DNA from: Synura sp. LO234KE
Taxonomy: Eukaryota; Sar; Synurophyceae; Synurales; Mallomonadaceae
NCBI GenBank assembly: GCA_015143735.1
Contig: VKHC01000115.1
Coordinates: 1 to 18,390 of the forward strand
DNA: 18,390 nt
Direction: 5' to 3'
Position numbers and translations under genes: made by a program. Below the pieces are notes generated by a model, which was not told where the DNA came from, did no database searches, and saw only the letters and a list, made by a program, of their open reading frames with translations. Below, in pieces: positions 9,501 to 17,524 of the stretch (positions are counted from its first letter, which is position 1; every line of letters begins with the position of its first letter).

Positions 9501-11339
9501 TACCTTAACGTTTCACAACGCGGAAGAAGGAAATCTAGAAGGAGTTGACGGGAAATAGAATGTACCTTTTCAAACATGTTGTTCAACGCGAACCAGAGCA
9601 GCGGAGGAGCGGCCATGGGGTGGTTGGGAGGCCAACGCACATGAAACGGTATTTCCTGTACATGTACGGGCGAGCGGGTGTGGGGAAGAGGAGGGGTAAG
9701 GGTGGGGAGGAGGGATCGGGCCTTGGGAGATAAGGATCATATGAAGAGAAGGGGGGAAGGGAAGAGGCGATTGTCAAGGAATAGGTTATGTATTGGAATT
9801 TGTTTAATTACACTCTTGAGAATGGTTATTGTGGTCTAGGTGGTGGGTGAGATGGGGAGCGGGGTAAGTAACAGTTAAATATTATTGATTTACCTGCATC
9901 GCGGGCCAGGGATGAAGCACCTGCAAGACACAAATACAGTTCGAGCAAAAAGCAACAGAAGCGCTGTCATAGGACCTACAAAACGACTACAACGGGAAAA
10001 CATGGGGTTCGGAGCCATGCTTGTTCCTTACTTTTCTCGGTAGGCTCTCTGTGGGAAAGGTGTCCTTGAAGTGCTCTCCGGGGGCCAGAGTACCCGTGTA
10101 TCCACGTCGGGGGACGTAATTCACGTTGGGGCCGCCGATGTCCCCAATGGAATGGTCTTTGAAGTACGTTTGAATCACCTGTGTCAGAGATTCACGGGAA
10201 TAACCGAGAATCAGAGCGATATTGACGGATCCATCCCATGATTTATTTATTCTTTTGAAGCGGATAAGAATTCAGTGCTTCAAGATAGAGGTAGAATGAA
10301 CAGTACGCTGATCTAATAATGTAGGTACGTTAAAAAAGTGATCGAAATGATTTTCTAGAACAGGTTAAAAGACTATAAAGTTTCGGGACTGAAGTAGCGT
10401 ACTACCGAATGATTTGTGTACTAAGAGAATCATATACTTACGCCGAGTAAAGTGGAGGAATTGTAAGACTCCAGTTTGGAAAGGTATTTGGCCCACTGAG
10501 GTGCACTATTAGGATAATTCCTTCGAAGTTTATGTGGTATTTCTCCTGCACGACGGGCTACACGTCCTTCTGTGAATACCTATACATGAATATAAGGAGT
10601 AATCGTTGAGATTCGTAATGATACTCGTTGAGATAAGCATAGAACTCACTTGTGTAGAATTTGATATTGCATATCCGGTTTCTTCTAGCGTTTGCAATTC
10701 TGTAACTCCTGACTTAACATCCTCATATTTATCAAAATTTGATACTTTTACAAGTATCTCGCTTGATCTGGTGTAGGGAAGTTTGAGGAATATATTGATT
10801 TGGTGTGAAATCAATGGTCTTACTTTTGATTCCCGATATTTACGTAAACTTCATCTGTGCAAAACGAAGGCCTCGTGAGCTTGTTCCGAGCATTTGATTT
10901 AAGCGCTTTATTTTCAGCGAGATGAGCTGCTCTGGCTCCAAAAGAGTTTAATGGGAAGACTTCCCCACTCTTGGTCCATTCGTCGAGAATATCTTTTCTT
11001 ACAGTTTTTTTCTTGACCCACATTTCAATTTCGCTCAGTATATCCGGATTCCCGTTCTTAACCAATATCGTTTCTCTGGTGGAGAGAATGAGTCTTGATT
11101 GCGAAGTATTTCTGGAGTTATTAAATTGTATTAATTATTTACCTTTCATTTAATGCCAACGAAGGTAGATCGATTGCGATATAAGTTGTAGGACGAATAT
11201 TATCAATTGCCGGCCTTGTCCTTGTTGCGGTGGCATCTAAATTTTTAGCCTGCACTCTTGCCGAAAATAACCAAATTACTGTAATCAACATATATTTTAT
11301 TGACACGTTGTTAACCGGGTGAACTCGTTTTATCCTCAT
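6541..11339 (-). CDS. Unrecognised 603-aa protein, 13 exons
   Basis: Exons run leftwards: 11339-11143, 11075-10824, 10767-10650, 10579-10442, 10178-10032, 9920-9894, 9655-9566, 9231-9144, 8745-8644, 8329-8265, 7968-7694, 7301-7200 and 6751-6541. All 12 introns are GT-AG and keep phase. The exon lengths sum to 1812 nt, exactly 604 codons with TAG. The N-terminus has a hydrophobic stretch (about 17-31, MLITVIWLFSARVQA) like a signal peptide, with a possible internal start at Met17. Then come a charged region, a Pro/aromatic core (HPWPAMQ 287-293, FHVRWPPNHPM in exon 7, FPYGHRLPHYTP in exon 9), a Gln/Glu/Ala helix likely to be coiled coil (about 433-460), and a basic patch (RRKQRKQ) before an acidic Gly-rich tail. 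No transmembrane segment follows the signal. I cannot name a family. The N-terminus is the least certain part, because gtgcag at the end of the signal-like stretch could instead be a splice acceptor. Confidence 0.85.
8211..8240. repeat. GTATA pentanucleotide microsatellite
   Basis: Six consecutive 5-base units, GTATA or GTACA, inside the intron between exons 10 and 11 of the 13-exon gene. It is a likely length-variable locus and carries no coding meaning. Confidence 0.85.
9655..9775. other. Purine-rich tract, intronic polypyrimidine on the sense strand
   Basis: The plus strand is strongly G-rich, with many runs of three to four G. Read on the sense (minus) strand of the 13-exon gene this is a long C/T tract in the intron just before exon 7, ending at the acceptor gtacag. 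It probably helps 3' splice-site recognition. The G runs could also form quadruplexes on the template strand. Confidence 0.55.
9894..9920 (-). other. 27-nt micro-exon
   Basis: Exon 6 of the 13-exon gene encodes exactly nine residues (VLHPWPAMQ) and is phase 0 on both sides, so it can be skipped without a frameshift. It has a strong acceptor (cttgcag) and a donor GCAG|GTAAAT. The surrounding protein is rich in Pro and Trp, and the micro-exon continues that pattern, which supports it as real. Confidence 0.75.
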
Positions 11340-11361
11340 AAAATAATACGAACATTTGCGT
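11340..11361. promoter_or_regulatory. Divergent promoter or overlapping 5' ends
   Basis: Only 22 bp separate the proposed ATG of the 603-residue protein (11337-11339, minus) from the EMC10 ATG (11362, plus). If the inner Met17 is the true start of the minus-strand gene the gap is 70 bp. Either way, transcription of at least one gene must start inside the other's transcribed region or both share a minimal bidirectional core. The spacer is A/T-rich, with no obvious TATA box in a workable position for both. Confidence 0.5.
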
Positions 11362-12528
11362 ATGAAGTTTTTTATATTTGCAATATTTTGTGGATCCAGT
11401 TTATCTCAAAAACTTCCCGACTACAATTTTTCACCTGAAGATAAAGAAAACAGCGCTGAAGCGAGAGTATTTTTTGTCAGAAGAATCCGACTTGAACATT
11501 CTTTTGGCGGGGAGGTTGTGGTGATTATCCTTAATTCATTCTTATGTTAGATTCTCTTTATTTTGTAGTTTTCTTATCGATCGACTGTAACGCTCCACGT
11601 CCGAGATGATTCAAAAATAGAGCACGCCTTCGACCAGGGCGATTCAAACGTCATTGCAAACTCAAATTTGGACAGTTTCAAGGTTAAGAATCTGACGCGT
11701 AATATTGAAATAAGATTAAACTAAAATTTTAGGATTTGCTGCGTGGAAATGGCTTATACAGAATACGAATTTTATCGGACTCCAAAAATAGTTCATCTCC
11801 ATATGTCATGACAGCATTACCTGCGGTATTCCATACTATAAAGTGTAGTAACATTAATTACATTAACTTGGTACCGTCTACTAGTGTGAACTTCAGAAAT
11901 CAGGATTTAGAGAAGAAATCAAGCTCCTATTCGATAGAAAAGGAAGTGTGATTTCAATCGACTACTCCTCTCCAGTGATTGCGCTACCAAGGCCATGCGA
12001 TCCAAACAAAGTATGACTAACACAATTTTCGTATTTTCTATTTTTACTCTCTGTGTTTGATATATTATGAATTCACTGATGCCCCGCATGATCTAAAATC
12101 AGATAACCGGACCGATTACGTTTAATACTAAATTTCAACAAGTGACTACGGTTCGCGTGGAGAGCATTCCAGTACAAGCGTCCTCCCCGAGGCCACACGA
12201 GCTACAGCGCTATCGTTTTGGTTTTGATGAGGAAAAGGCAGCACAAGCACAGAACCAATCATTTCTTATCAAATATGTAAGATTCGAGAAACTCAATTTT
12301 TATTCACGTAACCGGATGATTTGTTATCAATCAAATCACATTTACATTATATATATATATTTATTGTTTCCCATTTCTTGTCATGGGGGTGATTAACGGC
12401 ATCATGTTTTTTCAATCACTCAGTGGTATATCATATTACCCGTGGCGCTGGCTCTGCTTATGGGTGGAGGAGAGCCCGAAGGAGCTGCTAAAGGAGGAGC
12501 AGCAGCGGCCCCTGCTGCTGGAGCTTGA
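11362..12528 (+). CDS. EMC10: ER membrane protein complex subunit 10 (EMC10)
   Basis: EMC10 is a luminal and single-pass subunit of the EMC, which inserts and stabilises multi-pass and tail-anchored membrane proteins in the ER. Exons are 11362-11514, 11569-11682, 11733-11825, 11897-12010, 12103-12276 and 12424-12528. Every intron is phase 0, and the product is 250 aa, close to the animal protein. Residues 1-16 are a signal peptide (MKFFIFAIFCGSSLSQ). Family marks are LEHSF near residue 44-48, NGLYRIRI (95-102), and the C-terminal FLIKYW followed by one membrane helix (about 216-229) and a Gly/Ala-rich tail. The helix junction forms only after splicing at 12276/12424, which confirms the model. 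The start is the ATG at 11362, directly before the signal peptide. It lies head-to-head with the 13-exon gene. Identification rests on remembered motifs, with family order and spacing all matching. Confidence 0.93.
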
Positions 12529-12990
12529 TACTGAGTCGATGATAAATATGTAAATCTCGTTGTTGAATGTTTGGCTGAGCGAAGGGATATTACTGGAATG
12601 GCAAAATGGCAACTCGATGGCGATGAGGTCTTCATAGGCAACATAATCATCATCAACATGTTAACCTTTGCCACTTACGTGTCATTAACAAAGTGAAGCC
12701 GATACTCAAAGAATCACCAAGAGAGAACCTCGCACCCAACTCGGAAAGCAAAAAAGGTATTGGTGGTGGGTGGGGGGTCAACAGGTATTCCCCCTGCCTT
12801 GCACCACTCAGCACCTATGAATTGATCGATGTGTTGGTACCTAGCTCAGAGAGTATAGCTTACTGTCAGGTTTGTAAAAGGTTGCGTAAGAATCGCTACT
12901 AAGAAACAAGCTAAGAAGTATAGTTCAAGCCAGAATAATTAGTATGATGATTGTTACACCGAAATAACAACTCGTGGAGAAGCAACGCAG
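12529..12990. other. Intergenic, start of the gene-poor tract
   Basis: This follows the EMC10 stop and probably includes its 3' UTR. An open frame at 12693-12902 (plus) ends with a Cys/Lys/Arg-rich stretch (CQVCKRLRKNRY) but has no supporting splice sites or family match. A G-rich run occurs at about 12760-12778. Confidence 0.45.
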
Positions 12991-12991
12991 T

Positions 12992-13160
12992 GCTCGAGGA
13001 TCTTGTTTCTCCTCAGACGGAGGCATTGCTGGAGAACGTGTTGGTCATCCCTCTGCCGGAGGAGTGGCAGGAGAACGTGGTTGTCGCGGCGTTCGCAGGC
13101 ATCTCTAGAGGGCCTTGGTGCAGGAGGAGCCCTCGGAGAGCATGTTAGTGCTGTCTTCTT
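12992..13160 (+). repeat. Decayed Pro/Glu-rich coding-like repeat, copy A
   Basis: In one plus frame this reads LVSPQTEALLENVLV, then PLPEEWQENVVV, then after a one-base frame change QEEPSESMLV. The recurring unit is about 12 codons, roughly ENVLV-x-P-x-PEE. A related copy lies 1.58 kb downstream. The frame breaks show that it is no longer a working gene here; it looks like a degenerate minisatellite or a fragment of a repeat-protein gene or element. Confidence 0.6.
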
Positions 13161-13828
13161 TGAAATTACTCCTCGATACCTTTGTTGTACTAGGCAGCTT
13201 TCCTTGCATTCAAACTGTTTTACTGTGCACATAGTACACTTGCATTACTGTCGTTCTTAGTAGCATTTGTTACCTCTTCGTTACAATTTCTTGACCTCTC
13301 TCAGCGATTTTTTTTGTAGGAATTTTTCCCGCGGTGGTGGTACGCGCGCTTCTTTCTGCCTAATTGAAGACATTGTTGCGTACTAACCATCCCGGGGGAG
13401 GTCTTTCCTGCGCCCTTGCGCGGAGGCTGCCTCCCCCTATCCCCAGTTACTCACGGGGTTAGCCAGTTGGCACAGGGGGAGCTCTTAATTAGCGTTCATT
13501 TCACGTGGTCCCTGCCTTTGCCAACATATTATAGCTAAGATTTTAGTTATTCCGAGAAATAATTCAATAAATTAAGAATTGGTGCTTATGAAAAGAAAGG
13601 AAAAATCATCCATGTACTACACTCTTTACTACTAGTAGAAGAAACTCGCATACTCTAGGAAAACTCAAGTGACAAAAGTATGCCCGCCCCTGCAAAAGAA
13701 CCGCACCTAAGGGAAACTGGCTGTTTTAGACTACAGTGGCGGCTGGGAAGCATTTTCGTAATAAAGCACTAGTGTCGGTCACCCAAGTATGAAGAAAAGA
13801 TTAAGTGATATTCTTCCGTGGATTAAAA

Positions 13829-13975
13829 GCCATACTATAGCAGCACCGCTATAGCCAACACCGTACTATAGCAATTGCTAAAGACGGCTATTATACACGG
13901 CTAGCTATATCCTGTCTACGAACAGCCACAATACACGGCTACTATATAGGGCTAGGTATCTCGTCTACGAACGTA
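13829..13975. repeat. CTATAGC cluster and imperfect tandem repeat
   Basis: CTATAGC occurs exactly at 13835, 13849 and 13866, 14 and 17 bp apart. It is followed by two diverged direct units that share atacacggcta (13893 and 13931) and gtctacgaac (13914 and 13963). The second unit has about 11 extra bases. The CTATAG core is palindromic. Clustered short motifs like this occur in subterminal regions of some DNA transposons such as hAT elements, but no terminal inverted repeat or transposase is seen here. Confidence 0.6.
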
Positions 13976-14384
13976 AGCGATGTTGAATTCATTTTATTTT
14001 TGCTTACCGCAGTCTGAAATATTGTTCAGAATAGAATATTTTGCACACACCCTTAATTGAGTGTTTGGTTACAATGCTACTCGATAAATCCACGGAGATA
14101 TTAGTCGACTTTTAGCTATTAGGTGGTTTCATCGCGTATAATTTTGACTTCAACAATTTGATACAATGGTATATAATTTATACGCATAATCGCCTTTACC
14201 GTGTTTTTATAACCCGAAATATTGAGTAGTTTAGGATGGCCTGCATTTTATAACGATAATAGGGGAGGCTCTAAACTTAAAGGCTGCCCTTGATCTTGCT
14301 TTCGCGTTACATAGATTAAATAATCTTTATTGGTTCTGCCTAGCGGTTCAACTCTACAGCGTGTTCGTTGCCTTGGAGGTTGTT

Positions 14385-15590
14385 ACGGCGCTGCCGCTAT
14401 TAGTACCAATGTTGTTGATTGCGGCTAGGTAAAAGATATCAGCACTACCAATAACTAGTATAGAATAGGAAATAAAAAGCTGCACTATGCACTTATCATG
14501 GTTCGCAAGGCAGCAGATACTAAAACGAGGGACATAAAACTATTCATTATTTACAACATCGACGATGGAGTCCTCGCTGGCGAACGTGTTTGTTTCCCCT
14601 CAGCCACCAGAGGAGCCCCCGGAGAATGTGCTTACTGTTTCCCCACCGCCGGAGCCCACCCTTGGAAAACGTGCTTGTTGCTCGCTCTCAAACGGAGAAT
14701 TTGCTGGTGGTCCACCGCCCCTCGGCGTGTTTGTTCCTAAAGAAGGAGTGATAAGGAGCCAACTCCATAAGCGATCACACATGAGGGCCGGAGGAGCGGC
14801 AGTGGCCGAGGAATCTGAGGGTACTGTAATTTAGGGTTCTGTAATTTGCTTAGTCAGAAAGGTAGCAGCCTACATGGTATGGCGTACTACAAACAATTAC
14901 TGCTAGACTATCGAATTCTACTAGTACGACGACAAAGACCGGATCAGCCAAGACTATTTCTCCTAAGCAGAAGAGGACAATCAGCACCAGAGAGAATTTT
15001 TCTTTCGATCAGGGAGTTTTACTCATCGCCTCCTCCTGAAGACAAGCAAGTATCACCTCAATTAGCTTAGCGAGAAAAATATGAGAACACACTCCTACAC
15101 TAGGCAAGAACCGTTAGAGCAAACTGGGCTGGTGATCCCACTAGGGGTAAGGGTAACTGACCAGCACTACCTCTAGGAGTATAACAAATAGTTTTGGTAT
15201 TACCACCCGGCGCGCACAATATTCAATTGAGGTAACTTGAATATTCCACTTACTGCTAGTCAGCAAACAGCGTCACTTCCCTCCGCACCTTTGGAACCGG
15301 AGTTCAAATAAATAATACACAAATCTACAGCTAAATCGGATAAACGGCTAACCCACACCCTACTCAAAGAATAAGAGTATGATTCATACCACACACAGTA
15401 CGACCAATTACTGCACCCTACAACCATTAGGGGTAGGATCGAGGCTAAAATAAACGTAAAATAATCAATCAATATTCTTTCTCTACGTATCCAAGCTTCG
15501 TTTCAAAGATTCTCATAACCCAACCCTAGCGTGTTGTCCCTGACGGTAGGTTCCACAATCCATTCATTCGAATTGACGGCGCTGCCGCTA
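14385..15590. repeat. 15-bp direct repeats about 1.2 kb apart
   Basis: The identical sequence acggcgctgccgcta occurs at 14385-14399 and 15576-15590 in the same orientation. The stretch between them carries Pro/Glu-rich copy B and otherwise no credible gene. The pair may mark a decayed inserted element or simply share a repeat-family motif; flanking target-site duplications were not found. Confidence 0.5.
14571..14700 (+). repeat. Decayed Pro/Glu-rich coding-like repeat, copy B
   Basis: This reads ANVFVSPQPPEEPPENVLTV, then SPPPEPTLGKRA, in one plus frame. It aligns with copy A through VSPQ and ENVL at nearly the same spacing, so the two share an origin. The best frame stays open from about 14565 to 14834 but has no convincing start, splice sites or family, so I treat it as a repeat relic rather than a gene. 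Confidence 0.6.
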
Positions 15591-15599
15591 CGTTCTAGA

Positions 15600-15763
15600 T
15601 CCAAGTCCAGCATCTGCACGCAATTTATCTTCAATTAATCCCTCGAAGTCTTCCCTTACACCACCACTGTAGAGAAACAGCATTCTCTTCAAAACAAACA
15701 AAACGCAAAATCAATAATAACAATTTTATGTTTATTCATTGACTATTGTATTCGGAAATGCAG
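15600..15763. other. Non-coding, with a possible 3' splice site at its right end
   Basis: AT-rich sequence with no open frame of note. It ends with attgac and a short stretch leading to aaatgcag, which could be the branch region and acceptor of the tentative exon at 15764. Together with 12529-15600 it makes a tract of about 3.2 kb without a supportable gene. Confidence 0.4.
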
Positions 15764-16037
15764 GAGAGGAACAACGGCGAGCGGATATCCGTTACATGTC
15801 ACGATCTATACTTCACCTTCGAATCGTATGGGCTGAGAATCCACAGTATAGTAAACACGCAGGAAAATGGCTACTGTCCCTTTTGTCAACTACCGCCACA
15901 CTTTCTCACCTTATTCAAAACAGATTTGCTTTCCCTGTTGAAAATCGCGTCTTCCACATCGACACTATCCGTCTTAATGATAACTTTAGCATCCTCAATT
16001 GTGTGTTTATATGACCCCCCTCGGTGGCTGAACCGTT
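15764..16037 (+). CDS. Tentative exon with a CPFC zinc-knuckle-like motif
   Basis: After the acceptor aaatgcag the frame reads ERNNGERISVTCHDLYFTF and later NGYCPFCQLPPHF, open to the TAA at 16035. The CPFC motif resembles the first half of a C2H2 zinc finger, but no His pair follows in this frame. The overlapping frame, one base off, reads TLSHLIQNRFAF and then VFHIDTIRL, which would suit the second half. No donor is obvious. It may be a real exon, a frameshifted relic or chance. Confidence 0.25.
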
Positions 16038-16417
16038 AAAGTAACAAGACGCAAATATAAAAAGTCAATAGCAGAATTGGTTTATATTAAGTAGTTAAGG
16101 CTTTGGAAAATGTAATGCAAATCAGAAAGGTTGCGATATTTGAGCAATACCAGTATTTATAGCCCCCCAAAAGACTCATATAATATTAAGACAATATATG
16201 TGGCCACCAGGCACTAAATCTGTGAAATGAATTGAGGGCAGGGCGAGGAAAGAACACGGTAGGCAATATCACGATTACCTCATTTCTTGAAATTCATGAG
16301 AAGCGATCTGGTGCGCCGCCCGAACACTTTTAAGAAACCGTCGAATGATCACCATTCGTGCCCTGTGACACAGACGACATACGTGAGGGCAGGTCATGTT
16401 CAAGCGAAAATATAGCG

Positions 16418-16640
16418 GAGAGTACAAGAATATTCGCCAAGTGACACAGGACATGGCTCAGGCCTCTCTATACGAGAAGGGAAGCTCAGGATAAGCAGCA
16501 GGTGAGATATCTTCCGTTACACATGCGTACCCAAGTTGATTCCCTTTTCCAACCACACGTAGCGCTCCGCCCGCTCCGTCGGTTTCTCCACAGGATTGAC
16601 TGTGACTGCGCCCCTGGCGGCGGTGGCGGTGTTGGTGATT
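16418..16640 (+). CDS. Tentative exon pair, frame unresolved
   Basis: Splice-like signals are good here: donor CAGCAG|GTGAGA (last exon base 16500) and a pyrimidine-rich acceptor ending ttctccacag at 16593. One frame is consistent across them: EYSPSDTGHGSG, then GKLRISS, then DCDCAPGGGGG. Another upstream frame (FKRKYSGEYKNIRQVTQDMA) is equally protein-like but hits TAA before the donor. The minus strand also has an uninterrupted frame here (16458-16691) with Ser/His/Arg-rich sequence. I cannot decide which strand codes. Confidence 0.22.
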
Positions 16641-16799
16641 GGAAGTGGAAGTAGGTGACCCGTCTCTTGATAGAGAAGGGAGCTTCTTCACCGGCAGTGG
16701 TCTGACAGCATGGTAATTGCGGACATGGAGTTTGACTTCATTAGAATAACATCATCGTCTGAAATCCCATGTGATTTCATATTGTGTCCATAATTTTAG

Positions 16800-17085
16800 G
16801 CATGTCAAGGACGACGTTATAGAGCTGCAGTACCCACTCACTTTCGTCGCATGGCTTCTCCCTTCTCTAACACCGCCAGGAGAGACTCTGTCAAACGCGT
16901 GGCTCTGCAACATGAACATGAACATGAACATATCCGTTACAAAATGATTATGGATGTGCACCAGCGTTGAGAAAGAGAGATGGAATGGGATGAGCAAGAA
17001 AATGAGGCCATGCTGCGATTTGATCCGTATGAGAGAGAGCGCGCGCGATTAAAAAAAAGAGTACGGTAGTTAGCGGTGAAGCTGT
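16800..17085 (+). CDS. Tentative terminal exon with an in-frame TGA
   Basis: Following the acceptor ccataattttag the frame reads ACQGRRYRAAVPTHFRRMA, continues Arg-rich through a HEHEHEH run (from catgaacatgaa repeats at about 16911-16932), and meets TGA at 16968. The same frame then continues EMEWDEQENEAMLRFDPYER to a TAG at 17085. A 36-nt GT-AG interval (16936-16971) would remove the TGA in phase, but it is shorter than the shortest sure introns here (50 nt). The protein may simply end at 16970, or the gene may be broken. Confidence 0.3.
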
Positions 17086-17524
17086 ACTGAGAAGGAGAGT
17101 ACGCTTCTTCGATTCACAGCGCCCCTCAATCCTACGATCGACGGATATAAAGAGCTATATCTAATCGTAATCGTTTGCATGCCCCTCATGAAAGTAAGAA
17201 AATGCACTCGTGGTTTGAGTCTATACTTTTTGAAACTTGTATTGAGTGACTTCAGGACCTGTGCAATCTCAATATCTTATGTACGGTCGGACATGACCAT
17301 AATATGTATATATATCACAAGTGGGCAAGCGGTTGTTTGATTGGTTGGTTCATTCGTTCGTGGGACTATATTGGTACATATATATATCTGTATAGATTGT
17401 CATTACCGATTAACGTCGACAGACAGAGTGGGGAAGAAGTGGCCCTCCATCCTCACGCCCTAGACCATCATTACCCAAGCAAAGAAGGTATGCCATTCGC
17501 ATTCCCACTGTTAAACTGTATATT
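17086..17524. other. Intergenic between convergent units
   Basis: No gene is supported. The stretch lies between the tentative plus-strand exon and the end of the IQ-motif gene on the minus strand, and probably holds their 3' UTRs. TA-rich simple sequence occurs near 17305-17390. Confidence 0.45.

Noticed and set aside
9344-9640. Similarity of ALNNMFEKVHSISRQLLLDFLL to the C-terminal part of GPI transamidase subunit GAA1.
   Set aside because: The exon ends at MFEK with a GTACAT donor, so the later residues are intronic. No GAA1 membrane segments or other family motifs are present.
9545-9733. Plus-strand open frame in the G-rich tract.
   Set aside because: It is the complement of exon 7 and its intron; the minus strand has consistent splicing and the plus frame has low-complexity composition.
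9232-10260. Two WDG-containing stretches (SWDGSVNIALILGYS near 10179-10235 and WDGNVTLNLL near 9232-9275) that look like a repeated protein domain.
   Set aside because: Both lie directly before strong splice acceptors of the 13-exon gene, and including them breaks phase with the preceding exon. They are intron 3' ends that happen to be open.
6541-11339. N-acetylglucosaminidase-like reading of the GGIG and GLHHYF sequence near 9034-9200.
   Set aside because: GLHHYF lies beyond the donor ATAG|GTAAGG and is intronic. The spliced protein shows no glycosidase motifs.
12420-12674. Minus-strand open frame opposite the EMC10 last exon.
   Set aside because: It is the complement of the Gly/Ala-rich EMC10 tail, where GC-rich codons leave the opposite strand open.
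16752-16997. Minus-strand frame with a repeated MFMFMF stretch.
   Set aside because: It is the complement of the catgaa repeat, and its composition is less protein-like than the plus frame, which also follows a splice acceptor.
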